From contig OX393578.1 of the NCBI GenBank assembly GCA_947652605.1, forward strand, positions 36,213,470-36,277,469: 64,000 bases of DNA. The letters are read 5' to 3'. The stretch comes from Elmis aenea (Eukaryota > Arthropoda > Insecta > Coleoptera > Elmidae). This document shows, piece by piece, positions 44,099 to 56,724 of the stretch. The position numbers and the translations under genes are program-made. Every line of letters starts with the position of its first letter. The stretch's first letter is position 1. Below the pieces are notes generated by a model that did no database searches, was not told the DNA's origin, and saw nothing but the letters and a program-made list of their open reading frames with translations.

Positions 44099-45088
44099 CT
44101 GTATTATAAAGCACCTCGCAAATTCAGGAAATTTAGTAATAGTCCAAAATAGACCAGACCTTTAAAACTTATCTAAAACATATTAATATGTAATCAACAA
44201 AAAGAGTTTTTAGTATTGTTGTAATTTTTTAATCAAATAAATATACCTAACAACAAAAAATTACTTTTTAGAATTCTTGAATAATTTCTTACCTTCTAAA
44301 GTGCTTTTTAGATGCACCTTTGACCTAATTTTAACTGATTTCATAAGTCTCAAGATAATTAGGATCGCATGACGAACCGCGAATTTTTGGACATTCTGCA
44401 AAATTTTTAAATTTCAGTCTAAAATAATAGTTAATTCCTGGAAACATAATTATTAAATTTTAAGAAACTTTTTAATTACCTTAATAATATTCCTACATTT
44501 CTTCGCAATAAATTTTACAAACCTCGCAATTACTTCCCCAAAAATATTAAAAACTAGACAATTAACATTATTAAAACTCAAATAATTTAAACTTATCGTT
44601 GGTAAAAACTTAAAACATTATACACATATAACGACGCAGTGCACACAAGCCCAAGAAATTGATTATCTTCATAAAATGTAGAAGTCATCAATCAATGTTG
44701 AAATAAATTTAATACGTTCAACAGCAAATGGATCATCTAACGTTCTAACGGTGTAATATTACGAGATCATGTGTAGGGTGGATCACGTACATATGTCACT
44801 TAACAACCAGTCACCTTTAATAAACAGTGAGTGATGAAAAAGAATGTAAAGTTGAGAGGCCACTTGCATCAAGGATAATATCTCTATCAAAGAACTGTAA
44901 TAACGCAAGTATCCTGAACCTACAAAAAATTACCTTGGAGAAAAAGCTTCATTACTGCTATAAGAAACGTAACAAATAAAACTTGAATTATCACGTCGAA
45001 GATTGCTTTTCAAGAATAATACATTTATTCTAAAAAGTAATTCACGACGTGCTTTTTAAACGAGAAGTTGTGTGAATTCACACATATA
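44099..45088. other. Intronic sequence
   Basis: Nothing recognised. Confidence 0.35.
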
Positions 45089-46378
45089 TTAGGTTGGATA
45101 ATAAGTAATGGCCGTTTTTTTTAAATTTGAAAATACTCGTGAAAAAAATATTTGTTTGCCTAAACCTGAATGTTATATGCCATTTAAAGGGGAACTTTAT
45201 GCTCTACAAGATAGGTAGTTCTTTTTTTTTAATTTGAGTAAATTTAAGTTAATTTTGAGGTAATGAAAATGGAATGTCGAGTGGACAAATGTGCATTTTC
45301 GACACCATTTGCTTTTTGCGTTGAATCGAGTCGTTAAAGCCTCTGAAGCTGCTCGTGAGATTTGTGCTGTTTATGGAGACGCAATACCTGAAAAGACAAC
45401 TCGAAATTGGTTTACACAAATCCAAAATGACAATTTCGACCTGAAAGTCACATCTCACTCTGGACGCCCGGTTGAGTTCGATGAAGAGCAATTGAATCTT
45501 CTTCATGAAAATCCGCGTCAGTCCACAAGAGAAATGGCTGAGCCAATTAACTGTGTGCATAAGACAGTCGTTAACCACCTTCATTCATTGGTAAAGGTTC
45601 AAAAACTCGGCGCTTGGGTTCCACACGTCTTGAATGAAAACAACAAAAATCAACGCTCCACAATCGCCGCCGGTTTGATCGCCCGTAATCGCTCGACACG
45701 GGGTCACAAGCAACGTTTCCTTTATCGCATTGTTACAAGTGACGAAAAATTGTGCCTTTACGTCAATATGAAGCAGCGGAAAGAATAGCTCAATCCCAAA
45801 AAACAAGCGACGCCGCGCGAAAAACAAGAAATTCACCCTCGAAAGACTATGTTGTGCGTCTGGTGGGACTGAGAGGGTATATAATTCACTACGAACTTCT
45901 TCAGAACAACGAGACGGTCAACGCAATACTCTATATTCAGCAAATGCATCCACTCAACGACGCCATTCAGCAAAAACGAACTAATCGGCGATATGGCGTC
46001 TTGCTGCAACACGACAACGCCCGCGTTCCCACATTGCTAACGTTACCAAAAATGCCATTCAAACGCTTGGTTGGGGAGTTTTGTCGCATTCGCCCTACTC
46101 TCCCGACGCCACCATCTGATTTCCATCTTTTTCGATCTCTTTCAAACGCTCTGCGCGGCGTTTCGTTCAGTAATGACGTGGAATTAAAAACTTAGTTGGA
46201 CCAATTTTTTAAGTCTAGAATGCGGAATTTCTATGGTAAAGGATTCGATAAATTTATTGAACGATGGGAGGATGTGGTAAATAACAACGGGAAATACATA
46301 CTTGATTAATTTATGGTATTCTTTTTGTTTAAAATAAAATAAAAATTTAAAAAAACGGCCATTACTTATCCAACCCAA
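45089..46378 (+). mobile_element. Full-length mariner element (1290 bp), TSD TA
   Basis: TIRs TTAGGTTGGATAATAAGTAA and the inverse of GGGTTGGATAAGTAATGG are flanked by TA at 45087-45088 and 46379-46380. Length and ends are those of mariner elements. It contains a nearly complete but broken transposase gene. Confidence 0.9.
45264..46309 (+). pseudogene. Mariner transposase pseudogene
   Basis: Start MKMECRVDKCAF at 45264, then a one-base insertion near 45297 shifts the frame to RHHLLFALNRVVKASEAARE. The HTH region continues with HENPRQSTREMAE. The first catalytic D lies in VTSDEK (about 45740). Another shift near 45780 leads to QHDNARVPT (second D, normally HDNARPH) and PPSDFHLFRSL (third D). 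A premature TAG at 46193 precedes DQFFKSR and a normal C-terminus ending YILD with stop at 46307. All three aspartates survive, but the frame is broken at least three times. Confidence 0.85.
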
Positions 46379-47309
46379 TAGTTGCGATAAAATAAAATTT
46401 TTAAATATTTCAAATACATAGGTACACAAAACCTTTTTTATAGTTTACTTGAAAATAGCTTTCAAGTGATCAAGGCATCGCAAACAAATAAATTAAAAAC
46501 ATTTTTAATTCGTTAAAAACAAGCTTTCACTTACATTTAAAAATCAGTTCCATGTCGTTGACTAATTCCTGGATGCAACTCTAACGATTTTCTCAGAGAT
46601 GTAAAATTATTTCTAGGGAAAGGTTATTTTATCTTTGAAAGATGTAAAGAAAACCGTCTTTTTGTATGCGAAATATATGTAAAGTAGATCTTCTCAGTTA
46701 TAGTCATTAAAAAATCATTCATTGGTCTGTTTACGCTCTTTTCTCCCGAATACAAGTATATTCTACATTTCCAGCACACAGTAAGTAATGCGATATCTAG
46801 AAACGACATCTTGGAAGACTTTATAGTATTATTCACTGTTTATTCAATAACTGGTTGAAATTTTTTTCAATACACTGATAATTTAACTGACTATATACGA
46901 TATTTTTGTACCTTTTCTATTCTTCGATTCGCCTTTCTTGTAATCCTACCAAAAACTTCTTTATAATGTGACAATGTGTTATGGGTGACTAACTGATAAA
47001 TAAACCAATATATTTTTAAAGCCTTTTTTTTAAATATTTTTAATAGAAATATATTTTAAGTTACAAACCGCAATAAAATTACAAACGTTGCAAGTGTACA
47101 AAATGAAACTAAGAGATTAGGAAAAAATAGAAGCGTTTGATTGATTTAAAGAAAATCAAATAATAAAAATTTAAATAATATATTTGACGTTGCTATTTGC
47201 ACAGTTATATTGAAACACAAAAAAATATACCTACTCCTATATTTTACTAACTTTAATTGTGCAAAGCAACTAATTTCCTAGTTTCTTCTACGCATTGTGT
47301 TTATAAGTA
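46379..47309. other. Intronic sequence
   Basis: Nothing recognised. Confidence 0.35.
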
Positions 47310-48235
47310 GGGGAAGATGGTATATACTGGGACATGGTATATAGTGGGACAACAGAGATTTTGGCCATCTGTTACCCCGTACTTGAAGTTTGTTTACATC
47401 AAAATAGCGGTTAAGCAGTCCCATTATATCCTGTCTACAGTATGTGTCGTAAACAATGTCATAGTGACTTGCACATGTGAGGCATGTTTGGTAACTGCGC
47501 ATTGTTTTTTTGTGGTTATTCAGTTTATGTGCTAAAACTTTTTTATTTATTTAACAACAATTAGAAAATTTGGCGTGGGGGTACCTTACAGTATATTAAA
47601 TGTATGTACAATGTTAAAACTTAAAATAATCATACAAGTTTTTCATTAAATCGTTGCTTTTAAAAATTGATCACATGGTGCATTGTGGGATAATGATGAT
47701 AATCAGGTAAATTTTCTGAAAAAGACTTCCGACTTTAGATTTTCTTTCTCTAAAAACAGAGATAAAGACTGTGTTGAAAAAGAAAATATTCTGTGTAGGT
47801 TTAGCGGTGCGCTTAACCTACACAGAATATTTTCTTCGGTGCGACTACGTTTAGGGGCACTGAAAAAACAAAGAAACATTTTCAATTTTAGTTTGATTTT
47901 TCAAATTACAATGTCTAAATGCCCATGAAAAGTGAAAGTTTTTAAATAAAAAATTAAAATTAAGCTTTTTTTTAATTACTTATGCTTTATTTCATATATA
48001 TTTTTTGCTGTCCCACAATGTACCACGGGGTGGTTTATGTGGGGACAAGTGGTGTATAGTGGGACAGTCCCTCTATTTCTGTACCTTTATTTTTTTTAAA
48101 TATTTTTTTGTATATGCAATGATAAACTAAAGCAATATGAATATCTCATATCAATTTGAGGTATGCAAATTAAGCCGTTCAAAAGTTACGCAAAATTTTA
48201 AAAAAGTGTCCCAGTAGGTATATACCACCTTCCCC
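47310..48235. mobile_element. TIR element with TATAGTGGGACA sub-repeats
   Basis: Ends GGGGAAGATGGTATATACTG and the inverse of GGTATATACCACCTTCCCC. Near both ends, TATATAGTGGGACA-like units recur (47338, 48055 and variants). The right part also has GGGACAAGTGGTGTATAGTG. A perfect small palindrome (47782-47833) is inserted inside. No transposase. Possible duplication TATAA but uncertain. Superfamily unknown. Confidence 0.6.
47782..47833. repeat. 52-bp perfect hairpin
   Basis: GAAAATATTCTGTGTAGGTT pairs with AACCTACACAGAATATTTTC, with a loop TAGCGGTGCGCT. Located within the element at 47310-48235. Confidence 0.85.
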
Positions 48236-48719
48236 TATAATCGATATTTTTCATGTAAATCGTAATATTTAGTCATAAAATATTTTTTTAAATTAATCTT
48301 GATAATACATTTAAACAGTTTGCATAACTAAAATCAGTAAAATACCCATATATTTGTTACAGTTTACTGTTAAGAACATTAGTCTCCCATCTTTTCACAG
48401 CTAAAAAAATATTTCTTTAAATGGCGGTTTCAAAAACATTTACGCGATTTTTCTTGGTTTCAGGCATTTTAAAATAAACATAAGCAGGGTAAACGCAAAG
48501 GTACAAAGTTCACGCGTTTTCCTGAAATAACGTAGCAAGGGAACTACATTCCCTTGTCTTTATAAAAAATGTATGAAAATTTACACAGTTTTCGGATAAA
48601 TAATCAAAGTGCGAGAATGTATGGTTTCCACAAATATTTCCTCTTAAAACTATCCTTATACATGTCCATATGAGTAACATATGAAACAAATAACCTAAAT
48701 ATTTACTTTTTATTTTTAG

Positions 48720-48879
48720 CTGCAGATTTTTAAAGATAAAACAAAATATCCTACCCTGACAAGGACATCATATTGTCAGTGCCGCCTAAAGTTGGTTTTT
48801 TCGAGCATCTTTAAACAGTTTGGCTGGAAACATGTGGCTCTTATATTAGATCGATCGGATTTGTTTTCCCTAACTGTCG
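48720..48879 (+). CDS. Receptor guanylate cyclase, ectodomain exon
   Basis: Acceptor TTTTTAG and donor GTCG|GTAAGT bound a 160-nt exon in phase 0 at its start and phase 1 at its end. It encodes LQIFKDKTKYPTLTRTSYCQ, CRLKLVFSSIFKQFGWKHVA and LILDRSDLFSLTV. The YPTLTR, FGWKHVALI and paired cysteine (YCQC) features match the ANF-receptor domain of guanylate cyclases. An alternative acceptor six bases downstream (CTGCAG) would remove two residues. Joins smoothly to 62887. Confidence 0.9.
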
Positions 48880-49250
48880 GTAAGTAAAACATTTATTCCA
48901 TTACATCGAGTTACGCAGTTGTACCGATGGCATAATACTTCTTGTGTATGTTAGTATGTTACAAATATGTTCAATATTGCCTCCGTACTTTTTTAAGTTT
49001 ATCCAAATAAACACAGGTACCTACATTGAATTTTTTATACAATATGTAGGTACTTAATTTATATGAAAATTTATTAAAATGAATAAAATGGGAAGAAATA
49101 TGCGATTTTCAAATTAATATTCTTGTTTAATTTATAATTTTTTAATCCTTTATTCGCAAAGCCGCTTCTGCCTAGTTAGTTATGTATAGTTGACAACAAA
49201 TCAAAAGATACAGAGTTTAAATTTATATGTAGATACGCTATTTGAAATAG
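48880..49250. other. Intronic sequence
   Basis: Start of a 14-kb intron. Nothing recognised before the repeat-rich element at 49251. Confidence 0.35.
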
Positions 49251-50138
49251 TCCCCTACTACCGGTTCTAGTTGTCACAAAATTTAGGTTTTATTTTTTTA
49301 AAGTCTTATTTTCATAATTTAAGATCAGTTTTTTTCTTCTGTTGCATACCTACATGTGTCGTGCTTTATATTCTGAATAGTTGTTTGAGCAACATCGAGT
49401 GATTTATGTGCAAAAAAATATTTATAGCGCGCAAGCAAAGTGTGACAACATACCCCGAGGCCGAGGCATGTTGTCACAGTGAGCGGGGCAAGTTGCCACG
49501 GGTCAAATAAATGTAGTAAATGATTAATGAAAAAAAAAATTGATGGACAATTTGTAAGAAAAACTCAAATATAAATTCTAACGATAAAAATAGAAACAAT
49601 ACAAACAATCGAAACACATAAAAATAATTTAAATGCAGATCAAAGGCATGAAACCCGCCTAGATATCATCATCTGAATCACAGTGGTGGCATATTCGTGC
49701 AGCCGTGATTAAAACGTCCGACGGTGGGGCTCTGACCATCTGTACAGAAAAAGTTTTTGGGTAATTTTTATGCGTTGGGGCAAGATTCGCTTGTGACAAC
49801 TTGCCCCGTCAACAATGTGACAACATGCCCCGAAGCCACTTTTATGTTAAAAATCAAGCTATTTGTCTCGAAATAAAAAACGATACCCTAATAATTATAT
49901 GAACTTTTAGCTGAAAGGTGTAGCTTTGATAATATCATAATAGTATTCACTTTAAATCCAATCTCGGTCGTCTAGAGAACAACAAAAAGGACCAATAAAA
50001 TTTACTTTATTGTACGTCAAAGAAATAAAAATGAATGGCTTACGCACCTTTTGCGTGACAGGCGCCAAACTTATATGACAGAAGAGAGCTACATTCAGTG
50101 CTTACGACGATATGTTGAACCTATATGATAATAATGTG

Positions 50139-51212
50139 CAGCACCGTAGCAATGCATTGGCAACGGGGCAAGTGCCAAGGGCGCGAGGCGCGAGGGGCGC
50201 CAAGCGCAAACATTTTTGCACCCTAGCCTCTTAAAAACAAAAACATCAAGCGCCCTTTGCTAAAAATCTTACCGCCCCAATATGTATTTGCGATTTCCCG
50301 TCATTGCACTGTGATTCCCCTTTTAAACAGGGCTCGAAACCGAAAAAAAAATTGGTTAATGGTTAACCAAAAACGAGAACTGTTTTTATAACGGTTTTTG
50401 GTTATAAATTGGTTTAAAGACGAGTTAAAAACTGTTTTTTTTTTCTTCAAAAAACCGGTTTTTAACATAATTTAGATTGGAAATGCAAAGTATGAAAAGA
50501 TATTATCTATTTATAATTTTATAATATATTTACAAACAAGCGTTTAGTAATGACTTCTGGTAAACTAATCGCATTTAATATAGATTTTGTATTTTTTCAA
50601 GTAATTTTTATTGAAGAAAGATGTTATAAAAACTGGGTTTTAATTATTTTATTTAAAGGTTGCCGTTTTTTTGCCATTAAAAATAACGGTTTCGGTTAAA
50701 AATCACTTTTACGGACTAAAAATAACCGTTTTTTTAACCGGTTAAAAAACCGATTTCTTGCCCTGCCTTCTTTAAACCAATAGTAAAAATGGCCCTGCGC
50801 GCTAACCTGATGGATGAATTCAAGAGCTGACACTGGAAATCCCCGTTTTTCCGTTTATAGTCAATCATGTTATGAAATTTAGCAGCAGATGAGCAGAGCA
50901 TTTATAGATCAATCAGTTACGTATGTTACATACATAGGTTATGCGCCTATGTACAATAGTCAGCTTTCTTATGAATATTTACTTAAAAAATTGTGGCTCC
51001 ATTTATATCCGAACTACGGCGATGTAAGTACATAATTCAGGCCCATCCTGTACATATCAAATATTTAATTTTGAAGTTATGTTTTGTTTCTTTATGATAA
51101 ATTGTTACTTATAAATCTTATAATAACAACATTTCTTAAAATAAAATTCCTTAAAAAAAGGGCGCCATTTTAGGTATTTGCCAAGGGCGCCAAAAACATT
51201 GCTACGGCTCTG
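50139..51212. mobile_element. hAT element with perfect TSD ATAATGTG (middle of a nest)
   Basis: ATAATGTG at 50131-50138 recurs at 51213-51220. Ends CAGCACCGTAGCAATG and CATTGCTACGGCTCTG. Subterminal GGGCGCC/GCCAAGGGCGC repeats. 1074 bp including the later insertion at 50328. No transposase recognised. Confidence 0.85.
50328..50765. mobile_element. hAT-like MITE with CAGGGCTCGAAACC end (inner of a nest)
   Basis: Starts CAGGGCTCGAAACCG at 50328 and ends ACCGATTTCTTGCCCTG at 50765. Arms carry many GGTTTTT/AACCG units. The centre (50487-50720) is the reverse complement of 2533-2760, in the insert inside the Merlin element. The TSD is not clear. Confidence 0.7.
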
Positions 51213-51666
51213 ATAATGTGCCCCAGAGTTGTTATAGCGATTGTGACAACTTGCCCCTGTGACAACTAGCCCCGGTCTCCCCTACCTAGTACCTACGACC
51301 TACATACACATACATATTTATTAAATAACTTCGACACAAAATAATTACCTAACGAAGTAATATTGATTCATGCGATTGCTACATTTTTATTATTTTTAAT
51401 TTAAAAATTATTCAGCAAGCGGATAGCATTTCTTTTTCTTTTTCCAAAGTTTCATCACTTGCATTTTTAGATTTTTAGGGTAAGACTTAAAAAGTTATTA
51501 AATAAAATTAAACGGTGTTTTTATTAAGTTGAATATGCAATTATGCTTTTATAGGTTTTATATTCCTTTTTTACATTTCTGTATAAGGAACGTTCGACAA
51601 CTTTTAATATGATGTATGCAACATGAAATATATGGGTGTATTAATACATATAGCCATGGTATATAT

Positions 51667-52983
51667 ACAGTGTGTCCAAAAAGTAACGTAACGGATCAAT
51701 ATCTCGTCTCGTGACAACTTTACAAAAAAAAGTTTTATACAAAAGTTGTTTGTGGTAATTTACTACATAACCTTAAATAATTTTCTACTATACACAGTGT
51801 TTTGTTTTTGCGCACCGATACGTCACTATGTTTTTTTAAATGGAACACCCAGTATATTTTATGATTTTTAGATGTAAAATTGAATTCTCTTTCAAAAACA
51901 TATAGGTTTTATGTATCTAAATTCAGTCGTTTTTGAGTTATTTAAGTTTTTATGAAAATTTTGACAGAAACAGGAGTCTAAAAAAAATAATGATATTTCA
52001 CAACTTGGCTATGTCAGAACAAATTCCTTTGAAACTTTGTTCGACAATAGTGTCATAGTGATTGCTGACTAGTTACATGCTGGGTCCAATTGGGTAAACT
52101 TCAAATACGGTTAAATCAACTATTTTAAATTGAACGCCCTATATATTTTTACATATTATTATCGAAAATTTAATTATCTTTAAAATTTGTTAAAGGTCTA
52201 TTATGTCTAAAATTGATATTTCTCGAGTGATTGCGGTTTTCATGTTAATTAATGGCTACAAACAAAATATTTAATAGAAATTAATTAGTAGGTTTTGGAA
52301 ATATCTCGATAATTTTTTTTAAATGTCAAGTAAAGTTTAGTTTTCATCTTAAGCGATATTTTTTACCTGATTACAAATTAGTTTAATAAAAAACAATATA
52401 ATCAAAATTGTTTAATCTACATAAAAGAGTTTCCTTTTTTAGGCCAATGTGAATATACCTAAAATTGCACCCCTAGCATTTAAGAACTAATAATAAAATA
52501 ATTGATTTAACCGTGTTTGAAGTTTACCCAATTGGACCCAGCATAAAAAACACCCTGTGTATTATTTTAAAATTGTAACTAGTCAGCAATCACTATGACA
52601 CTATTGTCGAACAAAGTTTCAAAGGAATTTGTTCTGACATAGCCAAGTTGTGATATATCATTATTTTTTTAGACTCCTGTTTCTGACAAAATTTTCATAA
52701 AAACTTAAATAACTCAAAAACGACTGAATTTAGATACATAAAACCTACATGTTTTTGATAGAGAATTCAATTTTACATCTAAAAATCATAAAATATACTG
52801 GGTGTTCCATTAAAAAAAACATAGTGACGTATCGGTGCGCAAAAACAAAACACTGTGTATAGTAGAAAATTATTTAAGGTTATGTAGTAAATTACCACAA
52901 ACAACTTTTGTCAAAAACTTTTTTTTGTAAAGTTGTCACGAGACGAGATATTGATCCGTTACGTTACTTTTTGGACACACTGT
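51667..52983. repeat. 1.3-kb foldback element
   Basis: Pairs sum to 104650 (centre 52325). Left end ACAGTGTGTCCAAAAAGTAA mirrors the right end at 52983; both are followed outward by TATA. Arms of at least 500 bp match with few differences (AAAGGAATTTGTTCTGACAT, AATTGGACCCAGC and others). No coding capacity. Diverged relatives begin at about 28525 and 56324. Confidence 0.85.
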
Positions 52984-53726
52984 ATAAATTACTTATTTTC
53001 AGTACACATTAAAAATTAAAGAAATTAGTTGTGTTCTTGTAACCGAAAAATATATTAAGTAGTAAGTACGATACGCAAAACATTCTTTTTATTTTTAGCT
53101 ATTTGTATTAATATTAATACTTACTTAATCCATGTCGTATATCTACCCTCAACTCAAGGGTGTAAGGCAGTATGTATTTGCATTAATCAATTAATACAGT
53201 AATAAATAAACATTTTATATGCATCGAAAGGCATATTTCTATTTGTTTAATAAAAAGTTACATATACAATACTGGCCTCAAATGAGCAAATTTTATTTTA
53301 CTTATTACTGTTGGAAGCACACTCTTTGATATGAACATCAAACAACCAACTTTTTGATCACTCAAAAGTTAAGTGCAGATCATAAATTAAATGAATTATT
53401 TACTCAGTTTGAATAAAATTTTATACTATTGCAGACTGGTTTACTGTCATCAATCTAACTGATCCAAAAATATCTAAATATATAGGAGTATTTCATAATT
53501 TTCATGTGTAGTACAATTTGCAGACTTTGTGTTTTACGGTAAACAATTTTGTAAAATAAACGATAAGAAATTTAATAATATGCATACACTTACTTAAAAA
53601 CAACCAAATCAAATTGTTTATCAATTAAATTTAAATGCAACTTATACAGTTCAACAAATATATTGGCTGTAGTATAAGTATACCTTTTACTGATAATGTA
53701 TGTATGCTACCCAACATGTACAGCGA
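52984..53726. other. Intronic AT-rich sequence
   Basis: Nothing recognised upstream of tRNA-Ser. Confidence 0.35.
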
Positions 53727-53808
53727 GACGAGGTGGCCGAGTGGTTAAGGCGTTGGACTGCTAATCCAATGGGCTCTGCCCGCGTGGGTTCGAATCCCAT
53801 CCTCGTCG
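53727..53808 (+). tRNA. tRNA-Ser (anticodon GCT)
   Basis: 82 nt. Acceptor GACGAGG/CCTCGTC with discriminator G. The A box is TGGCCGAGTGG and the B box GGTTCGAATCC. Anticodon GCT at 53760-53762 within ACTGCTAAT. The long variable arm (TGGGCTCTGCCCGC) confirms class II. No intron. A T run follows. It sits within the large cyclase intron on the same strand. Its 3' end fits the primer site of the Gypsy element at 29200-32146. Confidence 0.96.
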
Positions 53809-54142
53809 CAAGTCTTTTTGTTGATACTTACTACATAAATTATAATTTTGTTAATGAATAAATTAATAAAACTGTAACTTATAAACTCTTGGAGTATTAA
53901 TGTTTTAAAATTAAATTATCCAAAACACCATATTTTTAATAAATAGTAATGACATGAGACTGTAGCGGATTTGACCTTATCAACAACGTGTTTTGCCCTT
54001 AAATAAACTGGATACATTTAAATACAATGTTATCTAAATTTCGCAACAAAATCGAAGCACGTGTCTTAAATATTATGGAAGTTGCATAATGTGTTCTAAT
54101 ACTTGTCCTTTATATACTATTAAAGCAACTCAACGTTCATGT
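53809..54142. other. Spacer between tRNA genes
   Basis: AT-rich, with nothing recognised. Confidence 0.35.
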
Positions 54143-54264
54143 GTCAGGATGGCCGAGCGGTCTAAGGCGCCAGACTCAAGGTAGTATACCTTGCCTGTGC
54201 ATTACGGGTATAGTGAGCGTTCTGGTCCTCTCTGAGGGCGAGGGTTCGAATCCCTCTTCTGACA
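54143..54264 (+). tRNA. tRNA-Leu (anticodon CAA) with intron
   Basis: 122 nt. Acceptor GTCAGGA/TTCTGAC with discriminator A. The A box is TGGCCGAGCGG and the B box GGTTCGAATCC. Anticodon CAA at 54177-54179, followed by an intron of about 39 nt (54181-54219). The long variable arm CCTCTCTGAGGG is typical of Leu. Intron-bearing tRNA-Leu(CAA) genes are usual in insects. A strong T run follows the gene. Confidence 0.95.
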
Positions 54265-56323
54265 AACTTTTTTTTCCTCATAAATACGCATATTTTTATC
54301 CATTTCATTTATAATTTCACATTTTATACAACTGCAAATTCAATTACTAAAATATGTCAACATGTTAAAGCGTATGTAGTACTATTCTAAGTTGCAACCA
54401 AAAATTTTTCTTGCAGTTACATACCACGAAGAAAAGTAAATTTAATCTTCTCTAGGGTAAGATTAACGCAAGTAATAACACGAGTTAAACTGTTAAACTT
54501 ATAATGGGGTGGTTTCGTTTACTTGTTCAATATTTGTTTAGTAACTGTTACAATTATACAAGAGTTTACCTTGAGAGTATTTATGTAAATTATGTTAAGG
54601 TTTAGCTCCATATTGCAATTAAAAGTAAACAATTTCCAAAGCGCTTACATATTTAGTAACGGTCAATGACTCGGTTTCTGCTTATAATGACAAAAATTAA
54701 CAGGTTAGAAAAACAGTTTTGCCTGCTCCGTAGTTTATTTTATATAAATGACGAACACGGACAGTATTAATGTTTCTGTTGAAAACAAGAGGTGTTATTA
54801 AAGAACGCCTGAAACAATATAACATTAGTTATAATATTTATGCCATGTAAATTAACAAGGCAACGCAAAATTGTTTATACAATAATTATAATCAAATATG
54901 GTCTCGTCGTTTTCATAAATTGTTAATAAAATTATACTCATACTCTCATACAAAGAAGATATTTGTAATTCATGTGTTTAAATACGTAAAATTGCTCTTT
55001 GAAGTTTCCAGTTCGTTTTATATTTAAACTAATAATGTTGCATCTAGCTCCTTTGAATAACGTTTAAAAAATTGTTTGAATATAAGCTACCTCTTTAAAA
55101 GTCAATTTAAACTAATTAAGTAGTTCAAGGTTTATTTCTTTAATATAACTTTCTTAATTAATTCACCAGAATTTTATTTCATTTTATAAATTCTAGTTTG
55201 AGAGAATTAATTTACAAATACTCATGTCAGCTAAAATTACGTTTTAAATAATGCAGGTTTTGTTATACTGTTGTTATAGTGCAATATTTAAATTAAATTT
55301 TATATTTACTTTACTTAAATTTTAACTTCTTTTAATTTACATTGTTCTATTATTATGTTACTTCATTATTTCACAATTTCAGTTAATAATTTTTGCTTTG
55401 TCATTTCATTGTTCACTGAACTTATTTTTGCTTAAGTTGCACTTTTCAATATATCGTCGATATTTTATTACATTCATTATTCAGCATTCATACTCTTCAA
55501 TTACAACAGCAAAGTTCTTTCAGTAATCATCTAGTTTTTGTTTTTTTTTCTTTTCATTTATTATATTTTTCGTAAACTACGATTTTATTAAAATTGGGTT
55601 AAACCTAAGTGTTTGTTTTTCTTAAAACCATCGAACCCCATAACAGTTTCCCCAAAATTGGCTTTTTTCCCAAAAAACAAAGCTTAATAGCAAGGATTTT
55701 TGTACATTTTGTACATTTGTTATTATTTTTTTCACATCTATAACTAATAATGAATGTATATCAGTAACATGTTGCACGATATTAAATAATGGATGTAAGT
55801 CTCAAAAAAAAAGTATTAAAAAAGTCTTAAATATTGAAAATAATCGTATTTTGTCAAAACAAATATACAAGTAATCATGCCGTTAAGTAGCTTCTTAAAA
55901 TTGGATTCTATTTCACTAAACAGGTAGAGGCTTTTGGGACCTTCTTTAGAATGATGCCCCTTAATGACATGTGATGTTTTAAAACTCGACTGGCCGTTAA
56001 GAATAAGCGATATCAAAATTTTGATATCGAAAGGAGTACCTATCGGGCGCACTCGAACTGCAAAATTTTCAATCCATTATGCTTAAGTACCAATCGAACT
56101 GCAAAAAGTTATAAAGCGTGAGAGTTAAGCCGATACACAAACTGCATTTTTTTTTAAATTACACTTTTTCTTGAATTTCGTATTTAAGTAAGCGGTCAAA
56201 AGCGGTCGGAGTATTCCTAAATATTCACCACTTAAATTTCATAAAACTATTTGTTACATACATGAAATAAAGAACTCGAGACATCAGATTATCTTTGTAT
56301 TGCTCAACATTTATTTCTAAATA
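54265..56323. other. Intronic AT-rich sequence
   Basis: No exon or delimited element supported. A palindrome TTTTGATATCAAAATT-like segment near 56010 was noted only. Confidence 0.35.
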
Positions 56324-56724
56324 TACAGTGTGTCCAAAAGGATTGTAATATGCTATATATCTCAGTAAATATCCACTTTAGGGAAAAATGTTTCGAATAA
56401 AAGTTGTTTGGTAATTAGTTTTCCACCATAAGACAAAATTGAATTACTATTTTTTTTAATAACAAAAGCGCAATGAAAAACAATTGAATTTTTAACATTA
56501 ATATTGTCACTAATCAAAGAAATTAAGCAGCAAAATTAGAACCTAAAACAGTACTGGAAGAATCTTTAAATATAGACATGTACAAAAATTAAATTACGCA
56601 ATTAAAAATAAAACTGAGGGTGTCTTAGACATATTATTGTCATCTATGCGAGTTTTTATCAACATTTAAAAGCATTGCACTAGGTACCTTAATATTTGCT
56701 CTTTAAAAAAAGTACACAATAGAC
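56324..56724. repeat. Partial relative of the ACAGTGTGTCC foldback family
   Basis: Begins ATACAGTGTGTCCAAAAGGA, like the end of 51667-52983, followed by GATATATCTC-like and AAAGTTGTTTGG segments in the same order. The rest diverges and no opposite end was found. Confidence 0.5.

Larger units (their letters stand above)
49251..51285. mobile_element. Element with GTGACAACTTGCCCC array (outer of a nest)
   Basis: Imperfect inverted ends share ACCGG..CTAGTTGTCACA (about 49259-49280 and, inverted, 51258-51280). A 16-nt motif GTGACAACWTGCCCCG recurs at 49442, 49793, 49817, 51243 and 51260 and inverted near 49466 and 49484. A hAT element (50139-51212) is inserted inside. No coding sequence and no clear TSD. 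Superfamily unknown; in style it resembles 47310-48235. Confidence 0.5.

Noticed and set aside
45249..45836. Minus-strand frames across the mariner element at 45 kb
   Set aside because: Shadows of the plus-strand transposase pseudogene.
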